Shown piece by piece: positions 1-8,779 of a stretch of DNA of 64,000 nt. Position numbers and translations under genes: made by a program. The notes beneath the pieces are model-generated. The model was not told where the DNA came from, did no database searches, and saw nothing but the letters and a program-made list of their open reading frames with translations. Source of the DNA: Paractinoplanes ovalisporus (GTDB lineage Bacteria > Actinomycetota > Actinomycetes > Mycobacteriales > Micromonosporaceae); NCBI RefSeq assembly GCF_016834655.1, contig NZ_JAENHP010000009.1, forward strand, positions 186,001 to 250,000. Direction: 5' to 3'. Every line of letters begins with the position of its first letter. Positions within the stretch are counted from its first letter, which is position 1.

Positions 1-477
1 AAGCCGAACGAGGAGGTCGAGATCGTCGGCATCCGCGAGAAGTCGACGAAGACCGTCTGCACCGGCATCGAGATGTTCCGCAAGCTGCTCGACGAGGCCC
101 GCGCGGGTGAGAACGTCGGTCTGCTGCTCCGCGGTATCAAGCGCGAGGACGTCGAGCGCGGCATGGTTGTTGTGAAGCCGGGCACCACGACTCCCCACAC
201 GGAGTTCGAGGGCCAGGTCTACATCCTCTCGAAGGAAGAGGGCGGCCGGCACACCCCGTTCTTCCAGAACTACCGCCCGCAGTTCTACTTCCGCACCACG
301 GACGTCACCGGCGTCGTCACGCTGCCCGAGGGCACCGAGATGGTCATGCCGGGCGACTCCACCAGCATGTCGGTCAAGCTGATCCAGCCGATCGCCATGG
401 AGCAGGGCCTGAAGTTCGCGATCCGTGAGGGTGGCCGCACCGTCGGCGCCGGCACGGTCACGAAGATCAACGTCTGA
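1..477 (+). CDS. tuf: Elongation factor Tu, C-terminal part (partial)
   Basis: This is the last 158 residues of EF-Tu, the GTPase that delivers aminoacyl-tRNA to the ribosomal A site. The gene enters from the left edge in frame 1, so the G domain and the start are missing. What remains is most of beta-barrel domain II (with a GLLLRGIKREDVERG stretch) and domain III, ending in the family-typical GTVTKIN before a Val and TGA. Its place immediately upstream of rpsJ is the usual end of the str operon in actinobacteria. Identification is secure; only completeness is limited. Confidence 0.97.
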   Translation, partial: KPNEEVEIVGIREKSTKTVCTGIEMFRKLLDEARAGENVGLLLRGIKREDVERGMVVVKPGTTTPHTEFEGQVYILSKEEGGRHTPFFQNYRPQFYFRTTDVTGVVTLPEGTEMVMPGDSTSMSVKLIQPIAMEQGLKFAIREGGRTVGAGTVTKINV

Positions 478-499
478 GACAGGCGTCGGTAACCCCCGA

Positions 500-529
500 T
501 TAGCATTGCTGGAGAGAATCCGGCATACT
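500..529 (+). promoter_or_regulatory. Probable promoter of the S10 operon
   Basis: In the 335-bp gap between tuf and rpsJ (478-812) a -35-like TTAGCA (500-505) and a -10-like CATACT (524-529) are separated by 18 bp. This leaves an rpsJ leader of roughly 275 nt. No clear T-tailed terminator for tuf is visible, so read-through from tuf is also possible. The rest of the gap shows nothing else I can name. Confidence 0.45.
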
Positions 530-812
530 AGTCAGGTTGCGTCCGAGCGGGGTGGTCAGCTGCCTTGTGCAGCCGGCCACCCTCGCCGGGTGTCTGGGTG
601 TGTTTACGAGCCGCCCTGCACTGGGTCTGATTCAGGCCCGGGACACCTCAAGATCCCCGCGATCTAGAGTGCTGCCCTGCGCAGCTTTCTGAGAGTCAGC
701 GCGACACGCCCGACCGCGGGGGTCGGACAACGCAGGATCAACGGTCCTGCGGGCATGCGAGAGCCGCCGCTTTCGCACGTAGCGGCATCGAGAGAAGGAA
801 ACAGAAGCCACC

Positions 813-1121
813 ATGGCGGGACAGAAGATCCGCATCCGGCTCAAGGCCTATGACCACGAGGTCGTGGACTCCTCGGCGCGGAAGATCGTCGAGACGGTGA
901 CGCGTACCGGGGCGCAGGTTGCTGGCCCGGTGCCGCTGCCCACGGAAATCAACCGTTTCTGCGTCATCCGCTCGCCGCACAAGTACAAGGACTCGCGCGA
1001 GCACTTCGAGATGCGCACGCACAAGCGGCTGATCGACATCATCGACCCGACTCCCAAGACGGTCGACTCGCTCATGCGCCTCGACCTGCCGGCTGGCGTC
1101 GACATCGAGATCAAGCTGTAG
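813..1121 (+). CDS. rpsJ: 30S ribosomal protein S10
   Basis: S10 (102 aa, normal length) is a 30S head protein and also the NusE partner in transcription antitermination. The sequence begins [19 protein letters not shown] and ends with GVDIEIKL, both typical of the family. The ATG lies after a purine-rich AGAAGGAA ribosome-binding site. It is the first gene of the S10 operon and is followed 13 bp later by rplC. Confidence 0.98.
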
Positions 1122-1134
1122 GGATCTGCGACTA

Positions 1135-1785
1135 ATGGACAGGCAAGTAAAGGGGATCCTGGGCGCCAAGCTCGGCATGACCCAGGTCTGGGACAACAAC
1201 AAGGTTGTCCCCGTGACCGTGGTCCAGGCCGGCCCTTGTGTCGTGACCCAGGTCCGCACTGACGAGAAGGACGGCTACTCGGCCGTCCAGCTGGCGTTCG
1301 GCGCCATCGACCCGCGCAAGGTGAACAAGCCCGAGGGCGGTCACTTCGCGAAGGCGGGCGTTTCGCCGCGGCGGCACGTGGTCGAGCTGCGCACCACCGA
1401 CGCCGGCGAGTACGAGCTCGGCCAGGAGGTCACGGTCGACTCGTTCGCGGTCGGCTCGGTGATCGACGTGACCGGCAAGACCCGCGGTAAGGGCTACGCC
1501 GGTGTCATGAAGCGGCACGGCTTCCACGGCCTCAAGAGCAGCCACGGTGTCGAGCGCAAGCACCGCTCGCCCGGCTCCATCGGCGCCTGCGCGACCCCCG
1601 GTCGCGTCTTCAAGGGCGTGCGGATGGCCGGTCGCATGGGTAGCCAGCGCTTCACCGTGCAGAACCTGACCGTGCAGGCGGTGGACGCGGAGAACAACCT
1701 GATCCTGGTCAAGGGCGCTGTGCCCGGACCCAAGGGTGCGCTTGTTCTCGTCCGCTCCGCGGCGAAGAAGGACGGTGCCAAGTGA
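1135..1785 (+). CDS. rplC: 50S ribosomal protein L3
   Basis: L3 (216 aa) is an early-assembly 50S protein reaching towards the peptidyl transferase centre. It starts MDRQVKGILGAKLGMTQVWD and contains the conserved GVMKRHGFHG and GRVFKGVRMAGRMG segments. Its end overlaps the GTG start of rplD by 4 bp, which suggests translational coupling within the S10 operon. Confidence 0.98.
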   Translation: MDRQVKGILGAKLGMTQVWDNNKVVPVTVVQAGPCVVTQVRTDEKDGYSAVQLAFGAIDPRKVNKPEGGHFAKAGVSPRRHVVELRTTDAGEYELGQEVTVDSFAVGSVIDVTGKTRGKGYAGVMKRHGFHGLKSSHGVERKHRSPGSIGACATPGRVFKGVRMAGRMGSQRFTVQNLTVQAVDAENNLILVKGAVPGPKGALVLVRSAAKKDGAK

Positions 1786-2429
1786 GCTCGGTCGACGTGA
1801 TCAACGTTGAGGGCAACAAGGCCGGCTCGGTCGAGCTGCCGGACTCGGTGTTCGACGTCCAGGCCAACATCCCGCTGATGCACCAGGTCGTCGTGGCCCA
1901 GCTCGCCGCCGCCCGTCAGGGCACGGCCAAGGCCAAGACCCGCGGTGAGGTCGCCGGTGGCGGCAAGAAGCCGTACAAGCAGAAGGGCACCGGTCGCGCC
2001 CGCCAGGGCTCGATCCGCGCGCCGCAGTTCACCGGCGGTGGCGTCGTGCACGGTCCCGTGCCGCGCGACTACAGCCAGCGGACCCCCAAGAAGATGAAGG
2101 CCGCCGCCCTGCGTGGCGCCCTCTCCGACCGGGCCCGCGACGGCCGCGTGCACGTGGTCGAGGCGTTCGTCAGCGGCGACAAGCCGTCGACCAAGGCCGC
2201 GATCGCCACCCTGCGCAAGGCCACCGAGTCCACCAAGGTCCTGGTCGTGCTGAGCAGCACCGACGAGCTGAACTGGCTCTCGCTGCGCAACGAGGCGACC
2301 GTGCACCTGCTCGAGGCGGGCCAGCTCAACACGTACGACGTGCTGGTCGCCGACGAGGTGGTCTTCACCAAGGACGCGCTCGACGAGTTCCTGGGCGCGC
2401 CGGCGACCGCCGAGGGGGAGAACAAGTGA
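1782..2429 (+). CDS. rplD: 50S ribosomal protein L4
   Basis: L4 (215 aa) lines the peptide exit tunnel; in enterobacteria it also represses its own operon, which cannot be inferred here. The GTG start overlaps the rplC stop by 4 bp. The tunnel-loop sequence KPYKQKGTGRARQGSIRAP is clear near residues 66-84. It overlaps rplW by 4 bp at its own end. Confidence 0.97.
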   Translation: MSSVDVINVEGNKAGSVELPDSVFDVQANIPLMHQVVVAQLAAARQGTAKAKTRGEVAGGGKKPYKQKGTGRARQGSIRAPQFTGGGVVHGPVPRDYSQRTPKKMKAAALRGALSDRARDGRVHVVEAFVSGDKPSTKAAIATLRKATESTKVLVVLSSTDELNWLSLRNEATVHLLEAGQLNTYDVLVADEVVFTKDALDEFLGAPATAEGENK

Positions 2430-2728
2430 GCACGATCGCCGACCCGCGCGACGTCATCATCAAGCCGGTCGTGTCGGAGAAGAGCTACAGCGTTCTCGAC
2501 CAGAACTGGTACACGTTCCTCGTCCACCCGGACGCGAACAAGACCCAGATCAAGATCGCGATCCAGCAGATCTTCAACGTCCGCGTGCTGACGGTGAACA
2601 CCGCGAACCGCGAGGGCAAGCGCAAGCGCACCCGGACCGGCTTCGGTCAGCGCAAGGCGACCAAGCGCGCGATGGTCAAGCTGGCTGACGGTGACCGTAT
2701 CGAGGCCTTCGGCGGCCCGGTCAGCTAA
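2426..2728 (+). CDS. rplW: 50S ribosomal protein L23
   Basis: L23 (100 aa) sits at the tunnel exit, where it docks trigger factor and SRP. Family sequence is evident from DPRDVIIKPVVSEKSY at the N terminus through the basic REGKRKRTRTGFGQRK loop. It starts at a GTG overlapping the rplD stop by 4 bp and is 14 bp from rplB. Confidence 0.97.
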   Translation: MSTIADPRDVIIKPVVSEKSYSVLDQNWYTFLVHPDANKTQIKIAIQQIFNVRVLTVNTANREGKRKRTRTGFGQRKATKRAMVKLADGDRIEAFGGPVS

Positions 2729-2742
2729 GGGGTTGTAAAACA

Positions 2743-3582
2743 ATGGCTATCCGTAAGTACAAGCCGACCACGCCGGGCCGTCGTGGCTCCAGCGTCGCCG
2801 ACTTCGCCGAGCTGACCCGGTCCACGCCGGAGAAGTCGCTGCTGGTTCCGCTGCCCAAGAAGGGTGGTCGCAACGTCCACGGCCGCATCACCACGCGGCA
2901 CCAGGGCGGTGGCCACAAGCGCCAGTACCGGCTCATCGACTTCAAGCGGGTCGACAAGGACGGCGTGCCGGCCAAGGTCGCGCACATCGAGTACGACCCG
3001 AACCGCACCTCCCGCATCGCACTGCTGCACTACGCCGACGGCGAGAAGCGCTACATCCTCGCGCCGAAGGACCTCAAGCAGGGCGACCGCGTCGAGTCCG
3101 GCCCGGGCGCAGACATCAAGCCGGGGAACAACCTTCCCCTGCGCAACATCCCGGTCGGTACGACGATCCACGGTGTGGAGCTTCGTCCCGGCGGTGGCGC
3201 CAAGCTGGCCCGTTCGGCCGGCACCGGCATCCAGTTGCTCGGCCGTGAGGGCGCGTACGCCACGCTGCGTATGCCGTCCGGCGAGATCCGGCGCGTCGAC
3301 ATCCGCTGCCGCGCGACGGTCGGCGAGATCGGCAACGCCGAGCAGTCGAACATCAACTGGGGCAAGGCCGGTCGCATGCGCTGGAAGGGCAAGCGCCCGA
3401 CCGTCCGTGGTGTCGCCATGAACCCGATCGACCACCCGCACGGTGGTGGTGAGGGTAAGACCTCCGGTGGTCGCCACCCGGTCAACCCGGCTGGTAAGCC
3501 CGAGGGCCGTACCCGCCGCAAGGGCCAGGAGAGCGACAAGCTGATCGTTCGCCGCCGCTACGCCACCCGCAAGCGCGGGTAA
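2743..3582 (+). CDS. rplB: 50S ribosomal protein L2
   Basis: L2 (279 aa) is a core 50S protein needed for subunit association and peptidyl transfer. The universally conserved C-terminal segment AMNPIDHPHGGGEGKT, containing the functionally important His, is present around residue 230, followed by the basic RTRRKGQ tail. An AGGGG ribosome-binding site precedes the ATG. Length is normal. Confidence 0.98.
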   Translation: MAIRKYKPTTPGRRGSSVADFAELTRSTPEKSLLVPLPKKGGRNVHGRITTRHQGGGHKRQYRLIDFKRVDKDGVPAKVAHIEYDPNRTSRIALLHYADGEKRYILAPKDLKQGDRVESGPGADIKPGNNLPLRNIPVGTTIHGVELRPGGGAKLARSAGTGIQLLGREGAYATLRMPSGEIRRVDIRCRATVGEIGNAEQSNINWGKAGRMRWKGKRPTVRGVAMNPIDHPHGGGEGKTSGGRHPVNPAGKPEGRTRRKGQESDKLIVRRRYATRKRG

Positions 3583-3595
3583 CGGGAGTTAGAAG

Positions 3596-3877
3596 ATGCC
3601 ACGCAGCCTGAAGAAGGGCCCGTTCGTCGACGACCACCTGATCAAGAAGGTGGAAGTCCAGAACGAGAAGAACTCGAAGAACGTCATCAAGACCTGGTCG
3701 CGGCGCTCGACGATCATCCCCGACATGCTCGGGCACACGATCGCCGTGCACGACGGGCGCAAGCACGTCCCGGTGTTCATCACCGAGGCCATGGTCGGTC
3801 ACAAGCTCGGCGAGTTCGCTCTGACCCGCACGTTCAAGGGTCACGAGAAGGACGACCGCAAGAGCCGTCGGCGCTAG
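3596..3877 (+). CDS. rpsS: 30S ribosomal protein S19
   Basis: S19 (93 aa) binds 16S rRNA in the 30S head next to S13. It begins MPRSLKKGPFVDDHLIKKV and carries the diagnostic WSRRSTIIPDMLGHTIAVHDG. The gene follows rplB by 13 bp and precedes rplV by 31 bp. Confidence 0.98.
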   Translation: MPRSLKKGPFVDDHLIKKVEVQNEKNSKNVIKTWSRRSTIIPDMLGHTIAVHDGRKHVPVFITEAMVGHKLGEFALTRTFKGHEKDDRKSRRR

Positions 3878-3908
3878 TCAGTCCACGGATAAGAAAGGGG
3901 TTACAGCG

Positions 3909-4373
3909 ATGCCAGCAAAGAACGACGCTCCGGCTCTGCCGGGCAGTCGCGCGGTTGCGAAGCACGTCCGCATCTCGCCGAACAAGGCTCGCCGTGTGAT
4001 CAACCTCGTCCGCGGTCTGCCCGCGAAGGAGGCTCTCACGGTCCTGCAGTTCGCGCCGCAGGCCGCGAGCGAGCAGGTCTACAAGGTGCTCGCGAGCGCT
4101 ATCGCGAACGCGGAGAACAACGAGCGGCTCGACCCGGACGCGCTCCTGGTCAGCGAGGCGTTCGTGGACGAGGGTCCGACGCTCAAGCGGTTCCGTCCGC
4201 GGGCGCAGGGCCGGGCGTACCGGATCCGCAAGCGCACCTGCCACATCACGATCGCCGTCGAGGCGGTCCAGGTCGCCCGCCCGGCCAAGAAGGCCGCCGC
4301 GGCGAAGAAGGCCGCTCCGGCCAAGAAGGCGGAGCCGGCTGCCCAGACCCAGACCACGGAGGAGTCCGAGTAA
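3909..4373 (+). CDS. rplV: 50S ribosomal protein L22
   Basis: L22 lines the exit tunnel with L4. The core is conserved (AKHVRISPNKARRVINLVRG; the tunnel-hairpin region near RFRPRAQGRAYRIRKRT). At 154 aa it is longer than the roughly 110-aa core because of a low-complexity Ala/Lys C-terminal tail (AKKAAAAKKAAPAKK type), a common actinobacterial extension. Its TAA shares one base with the rpsC ATG. Confidence 0.97.
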   Translation: MPAKNDAPALPGSRAVAKHVRISPNKARRVINLVRGLPAKEALTVLQFAPQAASEQVYKVLASAIANAENNERLDPDALLVSEAFVDEGPTLKRFRPRAQGRAYRIRKRTCHITIAVEAVQVARPAKKAAAAKKAAPAKKAEPAAQTQTTEESE

Positions 4374-5224
4374 TGGGCCAGAAAGTTCACCCCACCGGAT
4401 TCCGCCTCGGCATCTCCACCGACTGGAAGAGCCGCTGGTTCGCGGACAAGCTCTACAAGGACTACATCGGCGAGGACGTCAAGATCCGCCGCATGATGTC
4501 CAAGGGCCTCGAGCGCGCCGGCATCTCCAAGGTGGACATCGAGCGGACCCGTGACCGGGTCCGGGTCGACATCCACACCGCCCGGCCGGGCATCGTCATC
4601 GGCCGCAAGGGCGCGGAGGCCGACCGGATCCGTGGCGAGCTCGAGAAGCTCACCGGCAAGCAGGTCCAGCTCAACATCCTTGAGGTGAAGAGCCCGGAGT
4701 CGGACGCTCAGCTCGTGGCGCAGGGCGTCGCCGAGCAGCTGTCCTCCCGGGTCAGCTTCCGCCGGGCGATGCGCAAGGCCATGCAGTCGGCCATGAAGAA
4801 CCCGATCTGCAAGGGCATCCGGGTGCAGGTCTCCGGCCGCCTGGGCGGCGCGGAGATGAGCCGCACGGAGTTCTACCGTGAGGGTCGCGTCCCGCTGCAC
4901 ACGCTGCGCGCCAACATCGAGTACGGCTTCTTCGAGGCCCGTACGACGTTCGGCCGCATCGGCGTGAAGGTCTGGATCTACAAGGGCGACGCCGTGCCCG
5001 GCCGCGAGGCCGTGCAGGAGGCGCCCGCGCGCCCGCGCCGCGACCGCGGTGACCGTCCCGAGCGTCCGCGTCGTGGCCGTTCCGGTTCGTCCGGCACGAC
5101 CGCCGGCGGGACCGAGGCCGGTCGGGCCGCGCAGCAGGCCGCAGCTAACGCTGACGCGCCGGCCGCGCCGCAGAACGACACCGCCGCTGCTCCGGCCGCG
5201 GCCGAAACGCAGCAGGAGGGCTGA
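4373..5224 (+). CDS. rpsC: 30S ribosomal protein S3
   Basis: S3 forms part of the mRNA entry channel. The first ~210 residues are the standard protein: KH domain with VIGRKGAEADRIRGEL, and SGRLGGAEMSRTEF in the C domain. The full length is 283 aa because of a ~70-residue tail rich in Arg, Pro and Ala, a frequent actinobacterial feature. The start overlaps the rplV stop by 1 bp. Confidence 0.98.
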   Translation: MGQKVHPTGFRLGISTDWKSRWFADKLYKDYIGEDVKIRRMMSKGLERAGISKVDIERTRDRVRVDIHTARPGIVIGRKGAEADRIRGELEKLTGKQVQLNILEVKSPESDAQLVAQGVAEQLSSRVSFRRAMRKAMQSAMKNPICKGIRVQVSGRLGGAEMSRTEFYREGRVPLHTLRANIEYGFFEARTTFGRIGVKVWIYKGDAVPGREAVQEAPARPRRDRGDRPERPRRGRSGSSGTTAGGTEAGRAAQQAAANADAPAAPQNDTAAAPAAAETQQEG

Positions 5225-5227
5225 CCA

Positions 5228-5653
5228 ATGCTGATGCCGCGTAAGCCCCCGAAGGGCTTCCGCAAGCCGCACCACCCGGACCGCCACGGCGCGTCCAAGG
5301 GCGGCACGCGGGTCGTCTTCGGTGAGTTCGGTATCCAGGCGCTGGAGCCCGCGTACGTGACCAACCGGCAGATCGAGTCGGCTCGTATCGCGATGACCCG
5401 TCACATCAAGCGTGGCGGCAAGGTCTGGATCTCGGTCTTCCCGGACAACGCTCTGACGAAGAAGCCGGCCGAAACCCGCATGGGTTCCGGTAAGGGTTCT
5501 CCCGAGTGGTGGGTGGCGAACGTCAAGCCGGGACGCATCCTCTTCGAGATGTCGTTCCCGAACGAGACGATCGCGCGCGAGGCGATGCGCCGCGCGATCC
5601 ACAAGCTCCCGATGAAGTGCCGCATCGTGACACGCGAAGTGGGTGAAAGCTGA
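5228..5653 (+). CDS. rplP: 50S ribosomal protein L16
   Basis: L16 (141 aa) contacts the A-site tRNA elbow. The N terminus MLMPRKPPKGFRKPHH differs slightly from the usual MLIPRRVKHRKQH, but GTRVVFGEFGIQALEP and RMGSGKGSPEWWVA are diagnostic. It lies 3 bp after rpsC and its TGA overlaps the rpmC ATG by one base. Confidence 0.98.
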   Translation: MLMPRKPPKGFRKPHHPDRHGASKGGTRVVFGEFGIQALEPAYVTNRQIESARIAMTRHIKRGGKVWISVFPDNALTKKPAETRMGSGKGSPEWWVANVKPGRILFEMSFPNETIAREAMRRAIHKLPMKCRIVTREVGES

Positions 5654-5886
5654 TGGCAGCGGGCGTTAAGGCAGCCGAGCTGCGCGAACTCTCCGGTGAG
5701 GAGCTGGTTTCGCGGCTGCGGGAGGCCAAGGCGGAGCTGTTCAACCTTCGCGTGCAGGGCGCGACCGGCCAGCTCGACAATCACCGTCGGCTGCAGGTCG
5801 TCCGCAAGGACATCGCGAAGATCTACACGATCATGCGTGAGCGCGAGCTGGGGCTCTCGGTTGCGCCGGATGAGGTGACAGCATGA
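5653..5886 (+). CDS. rpmC: 50S ribosomal protein L29
   Basis: L29 (77 aa) is a small two-helix protein at the tunnel exit beside L23. The conserved LRVQGATGQLDNHRRLQVVR stretch identifies it. It sits in the tight rplP-rpmC-rpsQ unit, overlapping rplP by 1 bp and rpsQ by 4 bp. Confidence 0.97.
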   Translation: MAAGVKAAELRELSGEELVSRLREAKAELFNLRVQGATGQLDNHRRLQVVRKDIAKIYTIMRERELGLSVAPDEVTA

Positions 5887-6158
5887 GTGACGAGAGCACG
5901 GCCACGGTCCGCGCGAACCGCAAGGTCCGCGAGGGTCTCGTGGTCAGCGACAAGATGGACAAGACCGTCGTCGTCGAGGTCGAGGACCGTGTGAAGCACG
6001 CCCTCTACGGCAAGGTTCTGCGTCGTACCCGCAAGCTCAAGGTGCACGACGAGCAGAACGCGTGCGGCGTCGGCGACCGGGTTCTGCTCATGGAGACCCG
6101 TCCGCTGTCGGCCACCAAGCGGTGGCGTGTCGTGGAGATCCTCGAAAAGGCCAAGTGA
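5883..6158 (+). CDS. rpsQ: 30S ribosomal protein S17
   Basis: S17 (91 aa) is a primary 16S rRNA binder with an OB fold. Diagnostic sequence includes GLVVSDKMDKTVVVEVE and DRVLLMETRPLSATKRW. Its ATG overlaps the rpmC stop (ATGA). After the stop, a 93-bp gap to rplN contains a GC-rich self-complementary stretch at about 6167-6190. Confidence 0.97.
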   Translation: MSDESTATVRANRKVREGLVVSDKMDKTVVVEVEDRVKHALYGKVLRRTRKLKVHDEQNACGVGDRVLLMETRPLSATKRWRVVEILEKAK

Positions 6159-6251
6159 GTGCGGCTGGGCCGGCTCCGGCCGGCCCGGCCCACCATCGTT
6201 CCGCCAAGCTTCGGTGCCCCACCGGAGAACTGGCAGACATAGGAGACAGAC

Positions 6252-6620
6252 GTGATTCAGCAGGAGTCGCGACTGCGCGTCGCTGACAACACGGGTGCCC
6301 GGGAGATCCTGTGCATCCGCGTGCTCGGCGGCTCCGGTCGCCGTTACGCGAGCATCGGCGACGTCATCGTGGCCACGGTCAAGGACGCCATTCCGGGCGC
6401 CGGTGTGAAGAAGGGTGACGTCGTCAAGGCCGTCATCGTCCGCACCGCCAAGGAGCGTCGCCGTCCCGACGGCTCGTACATCCGCTTCGACGAGAACGCC
6501 GCCGTCATCATCAAGGACGGCGGGGACCCCCGCGGTACCCGCATCTTCGGCCCGGTCGGGCGCGAGCTGCGCGACAAGCGGTTCATGAAGATCATCAGCC
6601 TGGCGCCGGAGGTGCTCTGA
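6252..6620 (+). CDS. rplN: 50S ribosomal protein L14
   Basis: L14 (122 aa) lies at the subunit interface. It reads MIQQESRLRVADNTGAREIL and ends FMKIISLAPEVL, as in the family. The start is GTG, fixed by an AGGAGA ribosome-binding site just upstream. It opens the spc gene group, 2 bp ahead of rplX. Confidence 0.98.
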   Translation: MIQQESRLRVADNTGAREILCIRVLGGSGRRYASIGDVIVATVKDAIPGAGVKKGDVVKAVIVRTAKERRRPDGSYIRFDENAAVIIKDGGDPRGTRIFGPVGRELRDKRFMKIISLAPEVL

Positions 6621-6622
6621 CC

Positions 6623-6937
6623 GTGAAGATTCGCAAGGGCGACACGGTCGTCGTCATCGCCGGCAAGGACAAGGGCGCCAAGGGCAAGGTCATCGCGGCC
6701 TACCCGACGCGTAACAAGGTCCTCGTCGAGGGCGTCAACCGCGTCAAGAAGCACGAACGCATCCGCACCACCCAGCGTGGTTCGAAGACCGGTGGCATCG
6801 TCACCCAGGAAGCCGCGATCGACATCTCGAACGTGCAGATCGTGGACGACCAGGGCAAGCCGACGCGCATCGGTTACAAGGTCGACGAGAACGGCAACAA
6901 GGTCCGTATCGCTCGGACGACCGGTAAGGAACTCTGA
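6623..6937 (+). CDS. rplX: 50S ribosomal protein L24
   Basis: L24 (104 aa) initiates 50S assembly. The KOW motif is visible at the N terminus (KGDTVVVIAGKDKGAKGKV), followed by VEGVNRVKKHER. A GTG start 2 bp after rplN and a 1-bp overlap with rplE place it firmly in the operon. Confidence 0.97.
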   Translation: MKIRKGDTVVVIAGKDKGAKGKVIAAYPTRNKVLVEGVNRVKKHERIRTTQRGSKTGGIVTQEAAIDISNVQIVDDQGKPTRIGYKVDENGNKVRIARTTGKEL

Positions 6938-7506
6938 TGACTGCCGCCACCGAGACCAAGACGCTGCCCCGTCTCAAGGAGAAGTACCGCAACGAGGTTG
7001 TTGCGGGGCTCCAGGAGCAGCACCAGTACGCCAACCCCATGCAGATTCCCGGCCTGGTCAAGGTCGTCGTGAACATGGGTGTCGGCGAGGCCGCGCGGGA
7101 CGCCAAGCTGATCGACGGCGCCGTGCGTGACCTGACCACCATCACCGGTCAGAAGCCGCTGGTTCGCCGGGCGACCAAGTCCATCGCGCAGTTCAAGCTG
7201 CGCGAGGGCATGCCGATCGGCGCGAAGGTCACCCTCCGCGGCGACCGGATGTGGGAGTTCCTGGACCGGCTGCTGTCGATCGCGCTGCCGCGTATCCGCG
7301 ACTTCCGCGGGCTCGACGGCCGCAAGCTCGACGGCCACGGCAACTACACGTTCGGTCTGACCGAGCAGTCGGTGTTCCACGAGATCGACCAGGACCGGAT
7401 CGATCGTCCGCGCGGTATGGACATCACCGTGGTCACCACCGCCAAGACCGACGACGAGGGCCGGGCGCTGCTCAAGCTCCTGGGCTTCCCGTTCAAGGAG
7501 AACTGA
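6937..7506 (+). CDS. rplE: 50S ribosomal protein L5
   Basis: L5 (189 aa) binds 5S rRNA and contacts P-site tRNA. Recognisable blocks are YANPMQIPGLVKVVVNMGVG, RATKSIAQFKLREGMPIG and the C-terminal RGMDITVVTTA. Length is normal and the start shares one base with the rplX stop. Confidence 0.98.
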   Translation: MTAATETKTLPRLKEKYRNEVVAGLQEQHQYANPMQIPGLVKVVVNMGVGEAARDAKLIDGAVRDLTTITGQKPLVRRATKSIAQFKLREGMPIGAKVTLRGDRMWEFLDRLLSIALPRIRDFRGLDGRKLDGHGNYTFGLTEQSVFHEIDQDRIDRPRGMDITVVTTAKTDDEGRALLKLLGFPFKEN

Positions 7507-7508
7507 GC

Positions 7509-7694
7509 ATGGCTAAGAAGGCGCTGATCATCAAGGCGGCCGCGAAGCCGAAGTTCGCCGTGCGTGCTTACACCCGCTGCCAGAAGTGCGGTCGCCCGCA
7601 CTCGGTCTACCGCAAGTTCGGCCTGTGCCGCGTTTGTGTGCGGGACATGGCCCACCGCGGCGAGCTGCCCGGCGTGTCGAAGGCTTCCTGGTAA
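7509..7694 (+). CDS. rpsN: 30S ribosomal protein S14, zinc type
   Basis: S14 (61 aa) of the short zinc-binding (type Z) class. Cys24, Cys27, Cys40 and Cys43 form two CxxC pairs, within RCQKCGRPHSVYRKFGLC. It begins MAKKALIIKAAAKPKFAVR, 2 bp after rplE. The 120-bp gap before rpsH has no recognisable gene. Many actinobacteria also have a zinc-free paralogue elsewhere, which this window cannot show. Confidence 0.97.
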   Translation: MAKKALIIKAAAKPKFAVRAYTRCQKCGRPHSVYRKFGLCRVCVRDMAHRGELPGVSKASW

Positions 7695-7814
7695 CCCCAT
7701 CCAACCGCCCCAGCCCACCGCCCAAAAGCGGACTGAAGGCCGGGTTGATACACCGCTTCGCCGTAGGCCTGCCCCCACGGTGGGAACCCCGGCGAGAAAG
7801 GTTGACGAACACCC

Positions 7815-8222
7815 ATGACGATGACGGACCCGATCGCAGACATGCTGACGCGTCTGCGTAACGCCAACCAGGCGTACCACGACAAGGTGACCATGCCCTT
7901 CTCGAAGATCAAGGCGAACATCGCCGAGGTCCTCAAGAGCGAGGGCTACATCGCCTCCTGGACGGCTGAGGAGCCCGAGGAAGGCGCTGTCGGCAAGCGT
8001 CTGGTCGTTGAGCTCAAGTACGGCCAGAACCGCGAGCGCAGCCTCGCCGGCATCAAGCGCGTCTCGAAGCCCGGCCTCCGGGTTTACGCCAAGTCCGACG
8101 AGCTCCCCCGGGTGCTCGGTGGCCTGGGCGTCGCGATCATTTCGACGTCCCAGGGACTGCTGACCGACCGGCAGGCCCGCAAGCGGAGCGTTGGCGGGGA
8201 AGTCCTCGCCTTCGTCTGGTAA
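7815..8222 (+). CDS. rpsH: 30S ribosomal protein S8
   Basis: S8 (135 aa) binds the central domain of 16S rRNA and in some bacteria controls the spc operon. It starts MTMTDPIADMLTRLRNANQA and ends with the conserved DRQARKRSVGGEVLAFVW. A second in-frame ATG two codons in is an alternative start. Confidence 0.97.
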   Translation: MTMTDPIADMLTRLRNANQAYHDKVTMPFSKIKANIAEVLKSEGYIASWTAEEPEEGAVGKRLVVELKYGQNRERSLAGIKRVSKPGLRVYAKSDELPRVLGGLGVAIISTSQGLLTDRQARKRSVGGEVLAFVW

Positions 8223-8239
8223 CTGGAGACTGAGAAACC

Positions 8240-8779
8240 ATGTCGCGAATCGGACGTAAGTCGATCCCGGTCCCGGCCGGCGTCGATGTCACCATCACGG
8301 GCCAGACTGTCAAGGTCAAGGGCCCCAAGGGCGAGCTCTCGCACACCGTCTCCGAGCCGATCACGGTCGCTCAGGAGGGTGCCGAGCTGCACGTCAACCG
8401 CCCCAACGACGAGCGCAAGGCCAAGGAGCTCCACGGCCTCTCGCGTACCCTGGTCGCCAACATGATCATCGGCGTCACCGAGGGCTACAAGAAGACGCTG
8501 GAGATCAACGGCACCGGCTACCGGGTCACGGCCAAGGGCAAGGACCTCGAGTTCGCCCTGGGCTTCTCGCACCCGGTCAACGTCGTGCCGCCGGCCGGAA
8601 TCAGCTTCTCTGTCGAGAAGCCGACCCAGTTCACGGTTGCGGGTATCGACAAGCAGCTGGTCGGCGAGGTCGCCGCCAACATCCGGAAGATCCGCCCGCC
8701 GGAGCCTTACAAGGGCAAGGGCGTGAAGTACCAGGGCGAGGTCATCCGCCGCAAGGCCGGAAAGGCAGGTAAGAAGTGA
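8240..8779 (+). CDS. rplF: 50S ribosomal protein L6
   Basis: L6 (179 aa) lies near the factor-binding site of the 50S subunit. It begins MSRIGRKSIPVPAGVDVTI and ends with the family-typical RPPEPYKGKGVKY segment. The stop overlaps the GTG start of rplR by 4 bp. Confidence 0.98.
   Translation: MSRIGRKSIPVPAGVDVTITGQTVKVKGPKGELSHTVSEPITVAQEGAELHVNRPNDERKAKELHGLSRTLVANMIIGVTEGYKKTLEINGTGYRVTAKGKDLEFALGFSHPVNVVPPAGISFSVEKPTQFTVAGIDKQLVGEVAANIRKIRPPEPYKGKGVKYQGEVIRRKAGKAGKK

Noticed and set aside
6163..6192. Hairpin between rpsQ and rplN as terminator
   Set aside because: GC palindromes of this kind are common at this composition and no T-tract follows; the operon continues.
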